A DNA stretch of 33,254 bases from Rhodospirillales bacterium (GTDB lineage: Bacteria; Pseudomonadota; Alphaproteobacteria; Acetobacterales; Acetobacteraceae), in the NCBI GenBank assembly GCA_025352665.1, contig JANXSM010000153.1, forward strand, positions 1-33,254, in the 5' to 3' direction. A program made the translations under genes and the position numbers. Shown piece by piece: positions 9,647 to 17,649 of this stretch. The stretch's first letter is position 1, and each line of letters begins with the position of its first letter. The notes below the pieces were generated by a model. That model searched no databases. It was not told where the DNA came from and saw only the letters and a program-made list of their open reading frames with translations.

Positions 9647-10681
9647 ATGCTCCAGGCCGCTTCCCTGCTCTACTGGTACGACCGCAGCCGCCGTGCGATG
9701 CCCTGGCGGGCGGCGGCGGGCGAGACCGCCGATCCGTATCGGGTCTGGCTCAGCGAAATCATGCTGCAGCAGACCACCGTTGCCGCGGTGATACCGTACT
9801 ACCAGAAATTCCTCACGCGTTTCCCCACAGTGGAGGCGCTGGCGGCGGCTGAGAGCGAGGCTGTGATGCAGGCCTGGGCGGGGCTGGGCTATTACGCCCG
9901 GGCCCGCAATCTGCACGCCTGCGCCAAGGCGGTCGCCGCGGCCGGGGGCTTTCCGGATACTCTGGCGGGGTTGCGGTCGCTGCCTGGCATCGGGCCGTAC
10001 ACCGCAGCCGCCGTGGGTGCGATCGCCTTCGGGCTGCCGGTGGTGCCGATCGACGGCAATGTGGAGCGGGTGGTGAGCCGGGTTTTCGCGGTGACCGATC
10101 CGCTGCCAGGCGCCAAGGCGGCGATCGCGGAAGGGGCCGCGCGGCTGGGTGCCGATGCGGACGCACAGGCGCGGCCTTCCGATTTCGCGCAGGCGCTGTT
10201 CGACCTGGGGGCGACGATCTGCACGCCGACTCGCCCTGCCTGCGCGCTGTGCCCGTGGCGGGGCGAGTGTGCGGCGCAGCGGCTGGGGATTGCCGGCGAG
10301 TTGCCGCGCAAATCGCCCAAGGCGGTACGCCCAGTACGTCACGGCGTGCATTTCTGGCTGACCGATGCGCAAGGCCGCGTGCTGCTGCGCCGCCGCCCGC
10401 CGAGCGGGCTGCTCGGCGGCATGACCGAACTGCCCGGCACCGTGTGGCGCAGCGATCCCTGGACTGCGGCGGAGGCGGAGGCGGTGGCCCCGATGCCGGC
10501 CGTGTGGCGGGACATCGGCGAGGTTCGCCATGGGCTGACCCATTTCGAGCTGCGCCTGCGCGTTCGTGTGGCCGCGGTTCCTGCCATCGTCGCCGATGGA
10601 TTTTTGCGCCCCTCGGCGGAACTGGATGGCGAGGCGTTGCCGTCGGTGATGCGTAAATGCGTCCTGCTTGCGATGGCGTAA
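9647..10681 (+). CDS. mutY: A/G-specific adenine DNA glycosylase MutY
   Basis: Removes adenine mispaired with 8-oxoguanine. The 344-aa protein has the full set of features: catalytic Glu37 in SEIMLQQT, a helix-hairpin-helix LPGIGPYTA (112-120), catalytic Asp136 in IDGNVERV, and a 4Fe-4S cluster with C192-x6-C199-x2-C202-x5-C208. A NUDIX-like C-terminal domain starts at about residue 230 and includes the G-L-L-G-G-M-T-E-L-P strand used for 8-oxoG recognition. The ATG at 9647 gives the normal MutY opening, with Y-D-R and P-W-R a few residues in. The same frame stays open far upstream, but that part is antisense to other genes. No strong RBS precedes the start. The gene ends 9 bp from the convergent DUF427 gene. 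Confidence 0.96.
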   Translation: MLQAASLLYWYDRSRRAMPWRAAAGETADPYRVWLSEIMLQQTTVAAVIPYYQKFLTRFPTVEALAAAESEAVMQAWAGLGYYARARNLHACAKAVAAAGGFPDTLAGLRSLPGIGPYTAAAVGAIAFGLPVVPIDGNVERVVSRVFAVTDPLPGAKAAIAEGAARLGADADAQARPSDFAQALFDLGATICTPTRPACALCPWRGECAAQRLGIAGELPRKSPKAVRPVRHGVHFWLTDAQGRVLLRRRPPSGLLGGMTELPGTVWRSDPWTAAEAEAVAPMPAVWRDIGEVRHGLTHFELRLRVRVAAVPAIVADGFLRPSAELDGEALPSVMRKCVLLAMA

Positions 10682-10690
10682 GCCGAGAGG

Positions 10691-11152
10691 TCACCAGCCT
10701 GTGCTGCCTGGCACGCCCTTGAATGGACCCTTCAGATCCTTGGTGATCCAGCCGCCGTAGAAGCCGCCGGGCTGGGGGATCACCTGTTCGTCACCCACGA
10801 AGCATGCGTCCATCATGGCGGCGTAGATGGCCACGTAATCGGCCATGTCGGCGTAGGCGGGCTCCGGGTCCGGGTAGCTCCAGCCGGCGCGCAGGGCGAC
10901 GCGGTCGCCGACGCGCACGGACCAATAGCGGGCCATCCCCTTGAATTCGCACAGGCTGCGTCCGGGTGCGGGGTCCAGCAGGCAGCCGGTGAAGGCTTCC
11001 GGCGGCAGGTAGTAGACCGGCGGGTGCGAGGTCTCGAGCACGCGATACGCGGCCGTGGTCGCGGCCACGGTGCGGCCGGCGAAGTCGATGCGCACCGGCA
11101 GCGCCACCGGTTGCAGGGCGGGCGGTCGCGGGTAAAGCCAAACGTCTTCCAT
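10691..11152 (-). CDS. DUF427 domain-containing protein
   Basis: A 153-aa cytoplasmic protein of the DUF427 family, a small beta-rich fold of unknown function. The typical pattern is present: V-R-I-D-F-A-G-R-T-V-A near the N-terminus, a P-x-Y-Y-L-P-P segment, C-E-F-K-G (about 80-85), the W-S-V strand, and the aromatic A-W-S-Y-P-D-P-style stretch, here G-W-S-Y-P-D-P. I chose the ATG at 11152, preceded by AAGGA about 8 nt upstream. A TTG/GTG-type extension of 18 residues (to 11206) is Cys/Arg-rich and unlike the family. The gene converges on mutY and diverges from the formaldehyde dehydrogenase gene. No function should be assigned beyond the family. Confidence 0.85.
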   Translation of the reverse strand: MEDVWLYPRPPALQPVALPVRIDFAGRTVAATTAAYRVLETSHPPVYYLPPEAFTGCLLDPAPGRSLCEFKGMARYWSVRVGDRVALRAGWSYPDPEPAYADMADYVAIYAAMMDACFVGDEQVIPQPGGFYGGWITKDLKGPFKGVPGSTGW

Positions 11153-11271
11153 CACATATTCCTTGGTTGCGACATGGCATTGCCTCGTGCAGGTTTCGCG
11201 CCACATCTGCCCGTGCGATTCAGGCCTCCGGCGACGCCGCCTCCGGTCATTACACGAAGGAGAACCGCCCC

Positions 11272-12381
11272 ATGAAGACCCGCGCCGCCGTCGCCCGCCA
11301 GGCTGGCCATATGCTCAGCCTCGAGACCGTTGACCTCGAAGGACCGCGCGAGGGCGAGGTTCTTGTTGAGATCAAGGCCACAGGCATTTGCCACACCGAC
11401 GAGTACACGCTTTCCGGCGCCGATCCCGAGGGGATGTTTCCGGCCATTCTCGGCCATGAGGGAGCTGGGATCGTGGTCGATATCGGCAAGGGCGTGACCA
11501 GCCTGAGGAAGGGCGACCATGTCATTCCGCTGTACACGCCGGAATGCCGCGAGTGCGACTACTGCCTCAGCCGCAAGACCAATCTTTGCCAGAAGATCCG
11601 CATTACCCAGGGGCGCGGGCAAATGCCGGATGGCACCAGCCGGTTCTCCTGCGACGGTGCGCCGATCCATCACTACATGGGCACTTCGACGTTTTCTAAT
11701 TTTACCGTGGTGCCCGAGATTGCACTGGCGAAGATCCGCGAGGACGCGCCGTTCGACAAGGTTTGCTACATCGGCTGCGGGGTGACCACCGGGGTCGGCG
11801 CCGTCATCAACACCGCCAAGGTGGAGCCTGGCGCGCGCTGCGTGGTATTCGGCCTCGGCGGCATTGGGCTGAACGTGGTGCAGGCGCTGCGCATGGTGGG
11901 CGCCGAGCAGATCGTGGGGGTCGATCTCAACCCGGGCCGCCGCGAGATGGCGACCCGTTTCGGCATGACGGATTTCGTCAACCCGGCCGAGGTCGAGGGC
12001 GATCTGGTGCCGTATCTGGTCGATTTGACCAAGGGCGGTGCGGATTATTCGTTCGAGTGCATCGGCAATGTGAAGGTGATGCGCCAGGCTTTGGAATGCG
12101 CGCACAAGGGCTGGGGCAAGTCGGTGGTGATCGGGGTGGCCGCGGCCGGGCAGGAGATTTCGACCCGCCCGTTCCAGCTGGTGACCGGGCGCGTGTGGAT
12201 GGGCTCGGCGTTCGGCGGCGCGCGCGGGCGCACCGATGTGCCGCGCATCGTTGACTGGTACATGGACGGCAAGATCAACATCGACGATTTGATCACGCAC
12301 GTGATGCCGTTCGAAAAGATCAACGAGGGGTTTGAGCTGATGCGCAAGGGCGAGAGCATACGGGGCGTGGTGACGTTCTGA
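11272..12381 (+). CDS. frmA: S-(hydroxymethyl)glutathione dehydrogenase / class III alcohol dehydrogenase
   Basis: A zinc- and NAD-dependent enzyme oxidising the spontaneous formaldehyde-glutathione adduct to S-formylglutathione. The 369-aa protein has catalytic zinc ligands C40 (GICHTDE), H62 (GHEGAG) and C169 (IGCGVTTG). Structural zinc ligands are C92, C95, C98 and C106. The Rossmann loop is GLGGIG (194-199). The C-terminal segment with T-R-P-F-Q-L-V-T-G-R and G-G-x-R-G-R-T-D-V is characteristic of class III enzymes. The ATG at 11272 is preceded by AAGGAG (11257-11262), 9 nt away. The usual neighbour, S-formylglutathione hydrolase, is not downstream; instead a gene-poor 360 bp leads to the island edge. 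The call is firm; some genomes name it adhC or adhI. Confidence 0.95.
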   Translation: MKTRAAVARQAGHMLSLETVDLEGPREGEVLVEIKATGICHTDEYTLSGADPEGMFPAILGHEGAGIVVDIGKGVTSLRKGDHVIPLYTPECRECDYCLSRKTNLCQKIRITQGRGQMPDGTSRFSCDGAPIHHYMGTSTFSNFTVVPEIALAKIREDAPFDKVCYIGCGVTTGVGAVINTAKVEPGARCVVFGLGGIGLNVVQALRMVGAEQIVGVDLNPGRREMATRFGMTDFVNPAEVEGDLVPYLVDLTKGGADYSFECIGNVKVMRQALECAHKGWGKSVVIGVAAAGQEISTRPFQLVTGRVWMGSAFGGARGRTDVPRIVDWYMDGKINIDDLITHVMPFEKINEGFELMRKGESIRGVVTF

Positions 12382-12745
12382 CCACGCGCGGCCGTATCGC
12401 CCGGCAGCTTTCGGAGCACCGTGCCCGGTTTCGGGCGCAGGCCGAGCCAGGCATGCGCTAGGCCGACGACTTCGGTGTGGCACGGGTGCCGCATGGGGAG
12501 GTGGCTGCGGGGGGCGCGGCGTAACCACGACGCCCAGTTGGCTTATGTTGTCGAGCGGCTTTCGCGGGCGTCATGGGGCGCAAAACTTGCCGTGACCGGC
12601 CGGCGGTGTTTTGGTTTCAATGTCTGGGAATCTTCAATCCCAGTTGGGCAGAACCCGACGCATGTAGGTTTCGAACAAGGGCACTGTCTAGGATGCACTA
12701 AAATGACCATACATTGTGGCTTAGGCTTGGTGTGGAGCCTCTACC
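12382..12745. other. Gene-poor stretch before the left island edge
   Basis: No convincing coding sequence was found on either strand. The open frame starting at 12421 (120 codons) has Arg/Trp/Cys-rich composition and no recognisable family. A short hairpin, GCCCG (12423-12427), loop GTTT, CGGGC (12432-12436), lies 42 bp after the frmA stop and could mark its transcript end, though no U-tract follows. The last 100 bp are visibly more AT-rich and may be the outer end of the transposase remnant that begins at 12746. Confidence 0.5.
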
Positions 12746-12831
12746 ATGATTCAGAACCTGATGACTGGTGGCGCATCGATTGAGGACACCCTGTCGCTGT
12801 GGACGGCGTCGTTGCAGGAGGCGAAGCGGAT
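12746..12831 (+). pseudogene. Possible N-terminal scrap of an IS701-like transposase
   Basis: About 28 codons starting with ATG read M-I-Q-N-L-M-T-G-G, then SIEDTLSLWTASLQEAKR. This resembles, from memory, the start of IS701-family DDE transposases of Acetobacteraceae, where S-(I/V)-E-D-T-L-x-L-W-x-x-S-L is followed by a conserved Arg-rich helix. The resemblance stops at about 12831. The frame runs on to 12934 with unrelated Gly/Arg-rich residues that are antisense to the permease gene. I read this as a transposase truncated by the junction with the ABC transporter block. The family name is a memory-based inference and could be wrong; the abrupt loss of similarity is the main argument. Confidence 0.45.
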
Positions 12832-12850
12832 TTCGCAGGTTGACGGGAGC

Positions 12851-12864
12851 GGCGGATATCCGCC
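12851..12864. repeat. 14-bp perfect palindrome beyond the permease stop
   Basis: GGCGGATATCCGCC is its own reverse complement and lies 23 bp past the stop of the last ABC transporter gene. It can form a 5-bp GC stem with a 4-nt ATAT loop. It is too short and lacks a U-tract, so it is at most a weak transcription end for the minus-strand operon. Confidence 0.35.
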
Positions 12865-12887
12865 ACGGCTATCCGGACTTGATGCCT

Positions 12888-13895
12888 TCATCGCGTCCCG
12901 AGGCGTGCCCGGTCGAGGACGACGCCGACGATGATGATGGCCCCCAGCACGACCATCTGCACATAGCCATCGATGCGCGTCAGGTTCATGCCGTTGGACA
13001 GGACGGTGACGAACAGCGCGCCGAGCACCGCCGTGCCGACGCCACCACGACCGCCGGCAAGGCTCGTACCGCCAACCACGGCGGCCGCGATGGCCTGGAG
13101 CGAGAGCGAGCCACCGAGATTGGGCTCGCCTGAGCCGGTGCGGGCGGTGAGCATCAGCGCGCCGAGCGCGGCGAGCGAAGAGCAGAGCGCGTAAGCGCAG
13201 ACGAGGACGCGCCTCACCGGAATGCCGGCGACGGCGGCTGCCCGGGGATTCGTGCCGACGATGTACAGCGAGCGCCCGAACACGGTGCGCGTCAGCGCAA
13301 CGTGCAGGATCACGCCGACAATGACGGTGATAACGATCGCCGCCGGGACGCCAAAGACGTTGCCGCGATACAGCAGCGTCGAGAAAAGGTCCGGCATGCC
13401 CTGCACCGGCTTGCCAGCCGACAGCGTTGTCGCGATGCCGATGGCGATGTTGTAGCTGCCAAGTGTCGCGACGAAGGGACTGACGCCGAGAAGCGCGATC
13501 ACGACGCCGTTGAACAGGCCGGTGGCAGCACCCAACGCGAGGCCGGCGATGAGGCCGATGAAGAGCACCGAGACCGGATCGCTGCCATTGGTGACAGCCG
13601 CCGTCATCGCCACCGCCGCGCCGACACTGACCATCGACACTGCAGGGCCGAGCGAGAGGTCGAAGCCGCGGGTGATGATCACCACCGCCTGCGCCATGGC
13701 GAACAGCGCGACGTAGCTCGTCTGCTGGGCGATGTTGAGAAGGTTCGCAGGCGAGAAAACGCGGCTGTCGGCGGTGGCGAAGGCAAGGAACAGCACGACC
13801 AGGGCGATCGGTAAGGCCCATTGCCAGAGTTGTTCACGCCAGCGGGATCTCGCGCTCGTCTCGGCGAGCGCCAGGGCAGGTGCTAGGTCAGCCAC
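12888..13895 (-). CDS. ABC transporter permease, RbsC/XylH-like (second permease)
   Basis: Inner-membrane permease of a CUT2 (ribose-type) importer, 335 aa, with about eight to ten hydrophobic segments. The family signature G-F-D-L-S-L-G-P lies near residue 80, followed by the N-G-x-V-I-x-x-x-x-V-x-P-F-V-A-T-L-G segment and the late A-A-V-V-G-G-T-S-L-x-G-G-x-G coupling region. I chose the GTG at 13895: AGGAG lies about 8 nt upstream and the gene then overlaps the preceding permease by 8 bp. The longer frame to 14003 is read through that gene in another phase. It is last in the order binding protein, ATPase, permease, permease. The two permeases probably form a heterodimer. Ligand class is not readable from the permease. 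Confidence 0.88.
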   Translation of the reverse strand: MADLAPALALAETSARSRWREQLWQWALPIALVVLFLAFATADSRVFSPANLLNIAQQTSYVALFAMAQAVVIITRGFDLSLGPAVSMVSVGAAVAMTAAVTNGSDPVSVLFIGLIAGLALGAATGLFNGVVIALLGVSPFVATLGSYNIAIGIATTLSAGKPVQGMPDLFSTLLYRGNVFGVPAAIVITVIVGVILHVALTRTVFGRSLYIVGTNPRAAAVAGIPVRRVLVCAYALCSSLAALGALMLTARTGSGEPNLGGSLSLQAIAAAVVGGTSLAGGRGGVGTAVLGALFVTVLSNGMNLTRIDGYVQMVVLGAIIIVGVVLDRARLGTR

Positions 13896-14901
13896 GGGTC
13901 TTTCTCCTGCGGCTGAGTTCCTCGGCCGCCACGGCTGCCACCATGATGATGCCGAGAAAAACCGGCTGCAGCCGCGAGTCGATCCGCAGAAGGTTGAGGG
14001 CATTGCCGAGGATGGTCAGAAACAGCGCGCTGACCGTGACGATCTCCACCCTGCCGATGCCGCCACGGAGGCTGACGCCGCCGATCACCGCCGCGGCGAT
14101 CGACTGCAGCATCATACGGTCACCGCCGAAGCTCGCCTGGCCGGAGCCGACCTGTGCTGTGAGGAGAATGCCGGTGGTGGCGGCAAGCACGCCGGACAGG
14201 ACGTAGGTGCCGATGACATAACGGTTGATTGACACGCCGGAGTTCGTCGTCGCCTCGGCATTGCCGCCGATGGCGAAAACATAGCGCCCGAACAACGTCC
14301 GCCGCTGCACGAGAACCATCACCAGCACGACCGCGATGGCCACGTAGATTGCCGTCGGCAGGCCGAAGAACTGAGCGCGGCCAAAGCCCTTCACGAAGCT
14401 CTCCGGCATGCCGTAGACCGGAATGCCGCTGGTAATCATCAAGCCGACGCCGGCCGCCGCCGACATGGTGCCGAGCGTGACGACGAAGCCCGAGACCTTC
14501 AGCTTGGCGACGCAGATGCCATTGACCAGCCCGACCGCCAGCCCCGAACAAAGGCCAGCCAGCACGCCGCAGGCAATAATCGCCGCGTCGTTGCCGGGAA
14601 AGGCCGCGGCGGCCATGCCCATGACCTTGGCGGTGACGACGCTCGCCAGCGCGATCACCGCGCCGACCGACAGGTCGAAGCCGCCGGCGATGATAACGAT
14701 CGCCTGGCCGCAGGCGACGATGGTGAGCAGCGAGGCGTTGCGCAGGATGTTGAGGATGTTGATCGGGCCGTAGAACTGCGGCGAGGCCAGCGACATGCCG
14801 ACCACGACGGCGATCAAGAGAACCGGCAGGAAGGCGAACTGGATCGAGAAGCCGGTTCTGCCCGGTGTGCCAGGCCGGAGCGTGACGGCGGCAGTGCTCA
14901 T
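13888..14901 (-). CDS. ABC transporter permease, RbsC-like (first permease)
   Basis: Inner-membrane permease of the same CUT2-type importer, 337 aa. It shows the signature G-G-F-D-L-S-V-G near residue 78, the V-N-G-x-x-V-A-K-L-K-V-S-G-F-V-V-T-L-G segment, and the A-A-A-V-I-G-G-V-S-L-R-G-G-I-G coupling region. The Ser/Thr/Pro-rich N-terminus precedes the first membrane helix at about residue 20. The ATG at 14901 overlaps the ATPase stop by 4 bp, so translation is coupled on both sides. It is clearly paralogous to the downstream permease but diverged, which fits a heterodimeric channel. Confidence 0.9.
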   Translation of the reverse strand: MSTAAVTLRPGTPGRTGFSIQFAFLPVLLIAVVVGMSLASPQFYGPINILNILRNASLLTIVACGQAIVIIAGGFDLSVGAVIALASVVTAKVMGMAAAAFPGNDAAIIACGVLAGLCSGLAVGLVNGICVAKLKVSGFVVTLGTMSAAAGVGLMITSGIPVYGMPESFVKGFGRAQFFGLPTAIYVAIAVVLVMVLVQRRTLFGRYVFAIGGNAEATTNSGVSINRYVIGTYVLSGVLAATTGILLTAQVGSGQASFGGDRMMLQSIAAAVIGGVSLRGGIGRVEIVTVSALFLTILGNALNLLRIDSRLQPVFLGIIMVAAVAAEELSRRRKTRG

Positions 14902-16448
14902 GCGGCAGCCTCCGCCAGGTGGTCCGTAAAAAACTTCGATAGAACGTTCTGTTCGGTCTTGGCCGCGCCCTCGAGCTCGGCAGCAATCTTGCCGTTGTGC
15001 ATGACGTAGAGACGGTTCGAAAGGGCCAGCACCTCCGGGAGTTCCGACGAGACAACGATCACCGCCGCCCCCGCCTCGACGAGCCGCTTCATGAATTCAT
15101 ACACCTCGACCTTGGCGCCAACGTCGATACCGACGCTCGGCTCGTCGAACAGGAAGATCGTCAGATCGCGCGTGAGCGCCCGGCCGAGCATCACCTTCTG
15201 GCGGTTGCCGCCGGAGAGGTTGCCGACGGGGCGCTCGATGTTGGGCGGGCGCAGGTTCAGCTGTTTCATGATCGGGTTGATCAGCAGGCGTTCGGCGCCC
15301 TGGCGCAGCATGCCGAAGCTGACGAAGCGCTTGAGGTCGAGCGCCGTCATCGAGACGTTCTCGCGGATCGGCCGCGTCAGCGCGAGGCCCTCGGCGGCGC
15401 GGTTGGCCGGGAAGTAGGCGACGCCCTTGCGCAGGCTGGCGCGTGGACTGGTCGCTTCGTATGGCATGCCGTGCAGGCGGATGGAGCCCCCGGTCACCGG
15501 TTCGAGCCCATAGATCGCCCGCACCAACTCGGACTTGCCGCAGCCGACCAGTCCTGCGATCCCGGTGATCTCGCCGGCACGGGCATGGAAATTGACGTCA
15601 GAAACAATCCCCTCCCCGACGGAAAGATTCTCAACGGCCACGGCCACCTTGCCGGGCGCGTGGGGGATGGTGGGGAACAGCACGTCGATCTTGCGGCCGG
15701 TCATCAGTTCGACCAATTCGAGGTCTGTGACGAGCGCCGCATCGAGCGTTCGGATATAACGGCCGTCGCGCAGCACGGTGACGCGGTCGGCCAGCGCCCG
15801 GATCTCCCGCATGCGGTGCGAGACGTAGATGATCCCGACGCCCTGCTGCTTCAGCTTGGCGATCAGCTCGAACAGCCGGCCGGTCTCGCGTTCGGTCAGC
15901 GAGGCCGTCGGTTCGTCGAGGATCAGCAGCCGAACCTTGCCGAGCAGCGCCTTGGCGATCTCGGCCATTTGCTGGTGCGCCCGTGAAAGGTTGTCAACGC
16001 GCGCGGCGGGCTCAAGGTCGAAGCCGAGTTCATCGATCAACGCCCTCGCCCGCTTGCGCATATCGCCGGCGCGCAGGACGCCGCCGGTGGAGAGTTCGCG
16101 GCCGAGGAAGAGGTTTTCCTCGACGGTCAGCGTCGGCACCAGCGAGAATTCCTGGAAAACCGGGCTGATGCCGATGGCGCGGGCGCGTTGCGGCGTCAGG
16201 TGGCGGATATCCTCGCCGCCGAAGCGAAAACTGCCGACGTCGGGCAGGAAGGTTCCGGAGATGACGTTGATCAGTGTCGACTTGCCCGCCCCGTTCTCGC
16301 CAAAGAGAACATGGAGCTCGCCCGCGCGCACGTCGAGATCGACACGGTCCAGGGCGAGGGCGCCCGTGAACCGCTTCGAGATGCCCACCAGTTGGAGCAG
16401 GGGCTCCGTCTCCTGGTCGGGCGTTCCGACTGCGCCGGCTCGCTCCAT
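14898..16448 (-). CDS. ABC transporter ATP-binding protein with two nucleotide-binding domains (RbsA/MglA-like)
   Basis: A 516-aa cytoplasmic ATPase energising the CUT2 importer. The first domain has Walker A GENGAGKST (50-58), signature LSRAHQQ (154-160) and Walker B LLILDEP (174-180). The second has the degenerate P-loop GLVGCGKSE (299-307), signature LSGGN (411-415) and Walker B IFLFDEP (431-437). A non-consensus first signature and an altered second P-loop are normal for the RbsA/XylG family and do not suggest inactivity. The ATG at 16448 has AAGGAG about 6 nt upstream. The gap from the binding-protein gene is 33 nt and the overlap with the first permease is 4 bp. The substrate is not sugar by default: family members serve varied ligands. 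Confidence 0.92.
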   Translation of the reverse strand: MERAGAVGTPDQETEPLLQLVGISKRFTGALALDRVDLDVRAGELHVLFGENGAGKSTLINVISGTFLPDVGSFRFGGEDIRHLTPQRARAIGISPVFQEFSLVPTLTVEENLFLGRELSTGGVLRAGDMRKRARALIDELGFDLEPAARVDNLSRAHQQMAEIAKALLGKVRLLILDEPTASLTERETGRLFELIAKLKQQGVGIIYVSHRMREIRALADRVTVLRDGRYIRTLDAALVTDLELVELMTGRKIDVLFPTIPHAPGKVAVAVENLSVGEGIVSDVNFHARAGEITGIAGLVGCGKSELVRAIYGLEPVTGGSIRLHGMPYEATSPRASLRKGVAYFPANRAAEGLALTRPIRENVSMTALDLKRFVSFGMLRQGAERLLINPIMKQLNLRPPNIERPVGNLSGGNRQKVMLGRALTRDLTIFLFDEPSVGIDVGAKVEVYEFMKRLVEAGAAVIVVSSELPEVLALSNRLYVMHNGKIAAELEGAAKTEQNVLSKFFTDHLAEAAA

Positions 16449-16481
16449 GTTGTCTCCTTCGCTTCGCGTTCCCGCCCGGGC

Positions 16482-17564
16482 TTACTTGGCCTTGACGGTA
16501 TAGACGGGCTTCCAGGCGCCGGGGGCCAGGATAAGGTCCATCTTCAGGTTCGGCACGGTGGTCTTGTCAACGACCGCAGCGACCGGCTGAACGAGGCTCA
16601 TCACCGGCTTCTTCTCAAGCAGGCGAACCGCCTGGTCGATGGCGATCGCGCCCTCTCCGACCGGATACTGCGTCGCGAAGGCCAGGATGTCACCGCGGTT
16701 CAGCGCGTCGAGCATGGCCTGGTTCTCGTAGGACGACATGATCTTGATGTCGGTGCGGCCGGCTTCGGCCACGGCGCCGATCGCTGCCTCCGCCGTCGGG
16801 GCCGAACCCCAGATCACGTTCATGTCGGGATGGGCCTGCAACGCATCCTGGATGAGCTGCAACTGCACGGCGACGCCGCTGTCGCCGAACTTCTCGTCGA
16901 GGATCTTGACGTTCGGATTCTTGCTGACCGCGCTCTTGAAGCCGTCGTTGAAGGACTCGGCCCAGCCGGAGCCCGCCGGTCCCGGAAAGGTGACGACATT
17001 GGCCTTCTTGCCGGCCGGCAGCTGCGCCAAAAGACCTTTGCCGGTCACAGCACCCATGGCGACGAAGTCGACGGCCACGGCGGCAGGTGTCGCATGGGCC
17101 GGGATCGGATTGGTGACGCCGACGACCGGAATGTTCTTGGCCGCCGCTTCCTTGAACTTCTGCTCGAGGCCCGCGCCTGAGATTGCACCGACGATGATCG
17201 CGTTTGCTCCACTCGCCAGGCAGTCGTCGAACTGCGAGAGCTGCTTGGGCAGGTTTTCGTAACCGCCGGCCTCATAGAGCGTCATGTTCACGTTCATCGC
17301 CTCGGCCTGCTTGACGATGCCGTATGCGACCGCGACCCAGAAGCTGTCCTTCATGTGCGGGAACAGGACGCAAAGATTATAAGGCTTCTCAGCCTTTTGC
17401 AGCGGCATGTACTCGGCATCTTTCGGCGTGCCCGAGGACGAGTCGTAGATTTTCATCGGCCACCAGGAAGCGTCCGCGGCAAAGCTCGGCGACACTGCGC
17501 CGACGACGAAACCGAGACATGTAGCGGCCGCGAGGCTGTGACGAAGGCGCTTGCGAGATGACAT
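16482..17564 (-). CDS. TorT-like periplasmic substrate-binding protein of the ABC importer
   Basis: A 360-aa exported type I periplasmic binding protein. The signal peptide spans about residues 1-29 (basic start, hydrophobic core, cleavage near S-F-A-A). After it come W-W-P-M-K-I-Y, then LCVLFPHMKDSFWVAVAYG and a Y-E-A-G-G-Y segment. These closely follow the pattern of TorT, the periplasmic TMAO sensor that partners the TorS kinase, rather than ribose- or xylose-binding proteins. Here, however, it sits 33 nt upstream of a CUT2 ATPase and two permeases, so it most likely delivers a ligand to transport. No TorS/TorR genes are in the window. The ATG at 17564 has AAGGA about 9 nt upstream. Ligand unknown; a small cationic or cyclic nitrogen compound would fit the neighbours. 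Confidence 0.85.
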   Translation of the reverse strand: MSSRKRLRHSLAAATCLGFVVGAVSPSFAADASWWPMKIYDSSSGTPKDAEYMPLQKAEKPYNLCVLFPHMKDSFWVAVAYGIVKQAEAMNVNMTLYEAGGYENLPKQLSQFDDCLASGANAIIVGAISGAGLEQKFKEAAAKNIPVVGVTNPIPAHATPAAVAVDFVAMGAVTGKGLLAQLPAGKKANVVTFPGPAGSGWAESFNDGFKSAVSKNPNVKILDEKFGDSGVAVQLQLIQDALQAHPDMNVIWGSAPTAEAAIGAVAEAGRTDIKIMSSYENQAMLDALNRGDILAFATQYPVGEGAIAIDQAVRLLEKKPVMSLVQPVAAVVDKTTVPNLKMDLILAPGAWKPVYTVKAK

Positions 17565-17630
17565 GGCTTCAATCCTTATTATTTGGTGGGAAGTGAGGAG
17601 AGGCTTGGTCCAGTAGGCTCTTGCTTCGGC

Positions 17631-17649
17631 GGCACTGCTTTGCAGTGCC
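17631..17649 (-). terminator. Hairpin just after hyuB, before the importer genes
   Basis: GGCACTGC (17631-17638) and GCAGTGCC (17642-17649) form a perfect 8-bp stem with a 3-nt loop. It starts on the last base of the hyuB TAG stop and lies in the 84-nt gap before the binding-protein gene. There is no U-tract, so partial termination or mRNA 3'-end protection is likelier than full termination. It could set different levels for enzyme and transporter messages. Confidence 0.5.

Noticed and set aside
12640-12700. Possible tRNA T-arm (G-G-T-T-T-C-G-A-A stretch)
   Set aside because: No acceptor stem, D-arm or anticodon arm could be built around it on either strand.
12421-12783. 120-codon plus-strand frame after frmA
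   Set aside because: Composition is unlike a real protein, no RBS and no family resemblance; it crosses the likely insertion-sequence end.
13895-14003. 36-residue N-terminal extension of the second permease
   Set aside because: It is read through the upstream permease gene in another frame; a GTG with a good RBS at 13895 explains the start.
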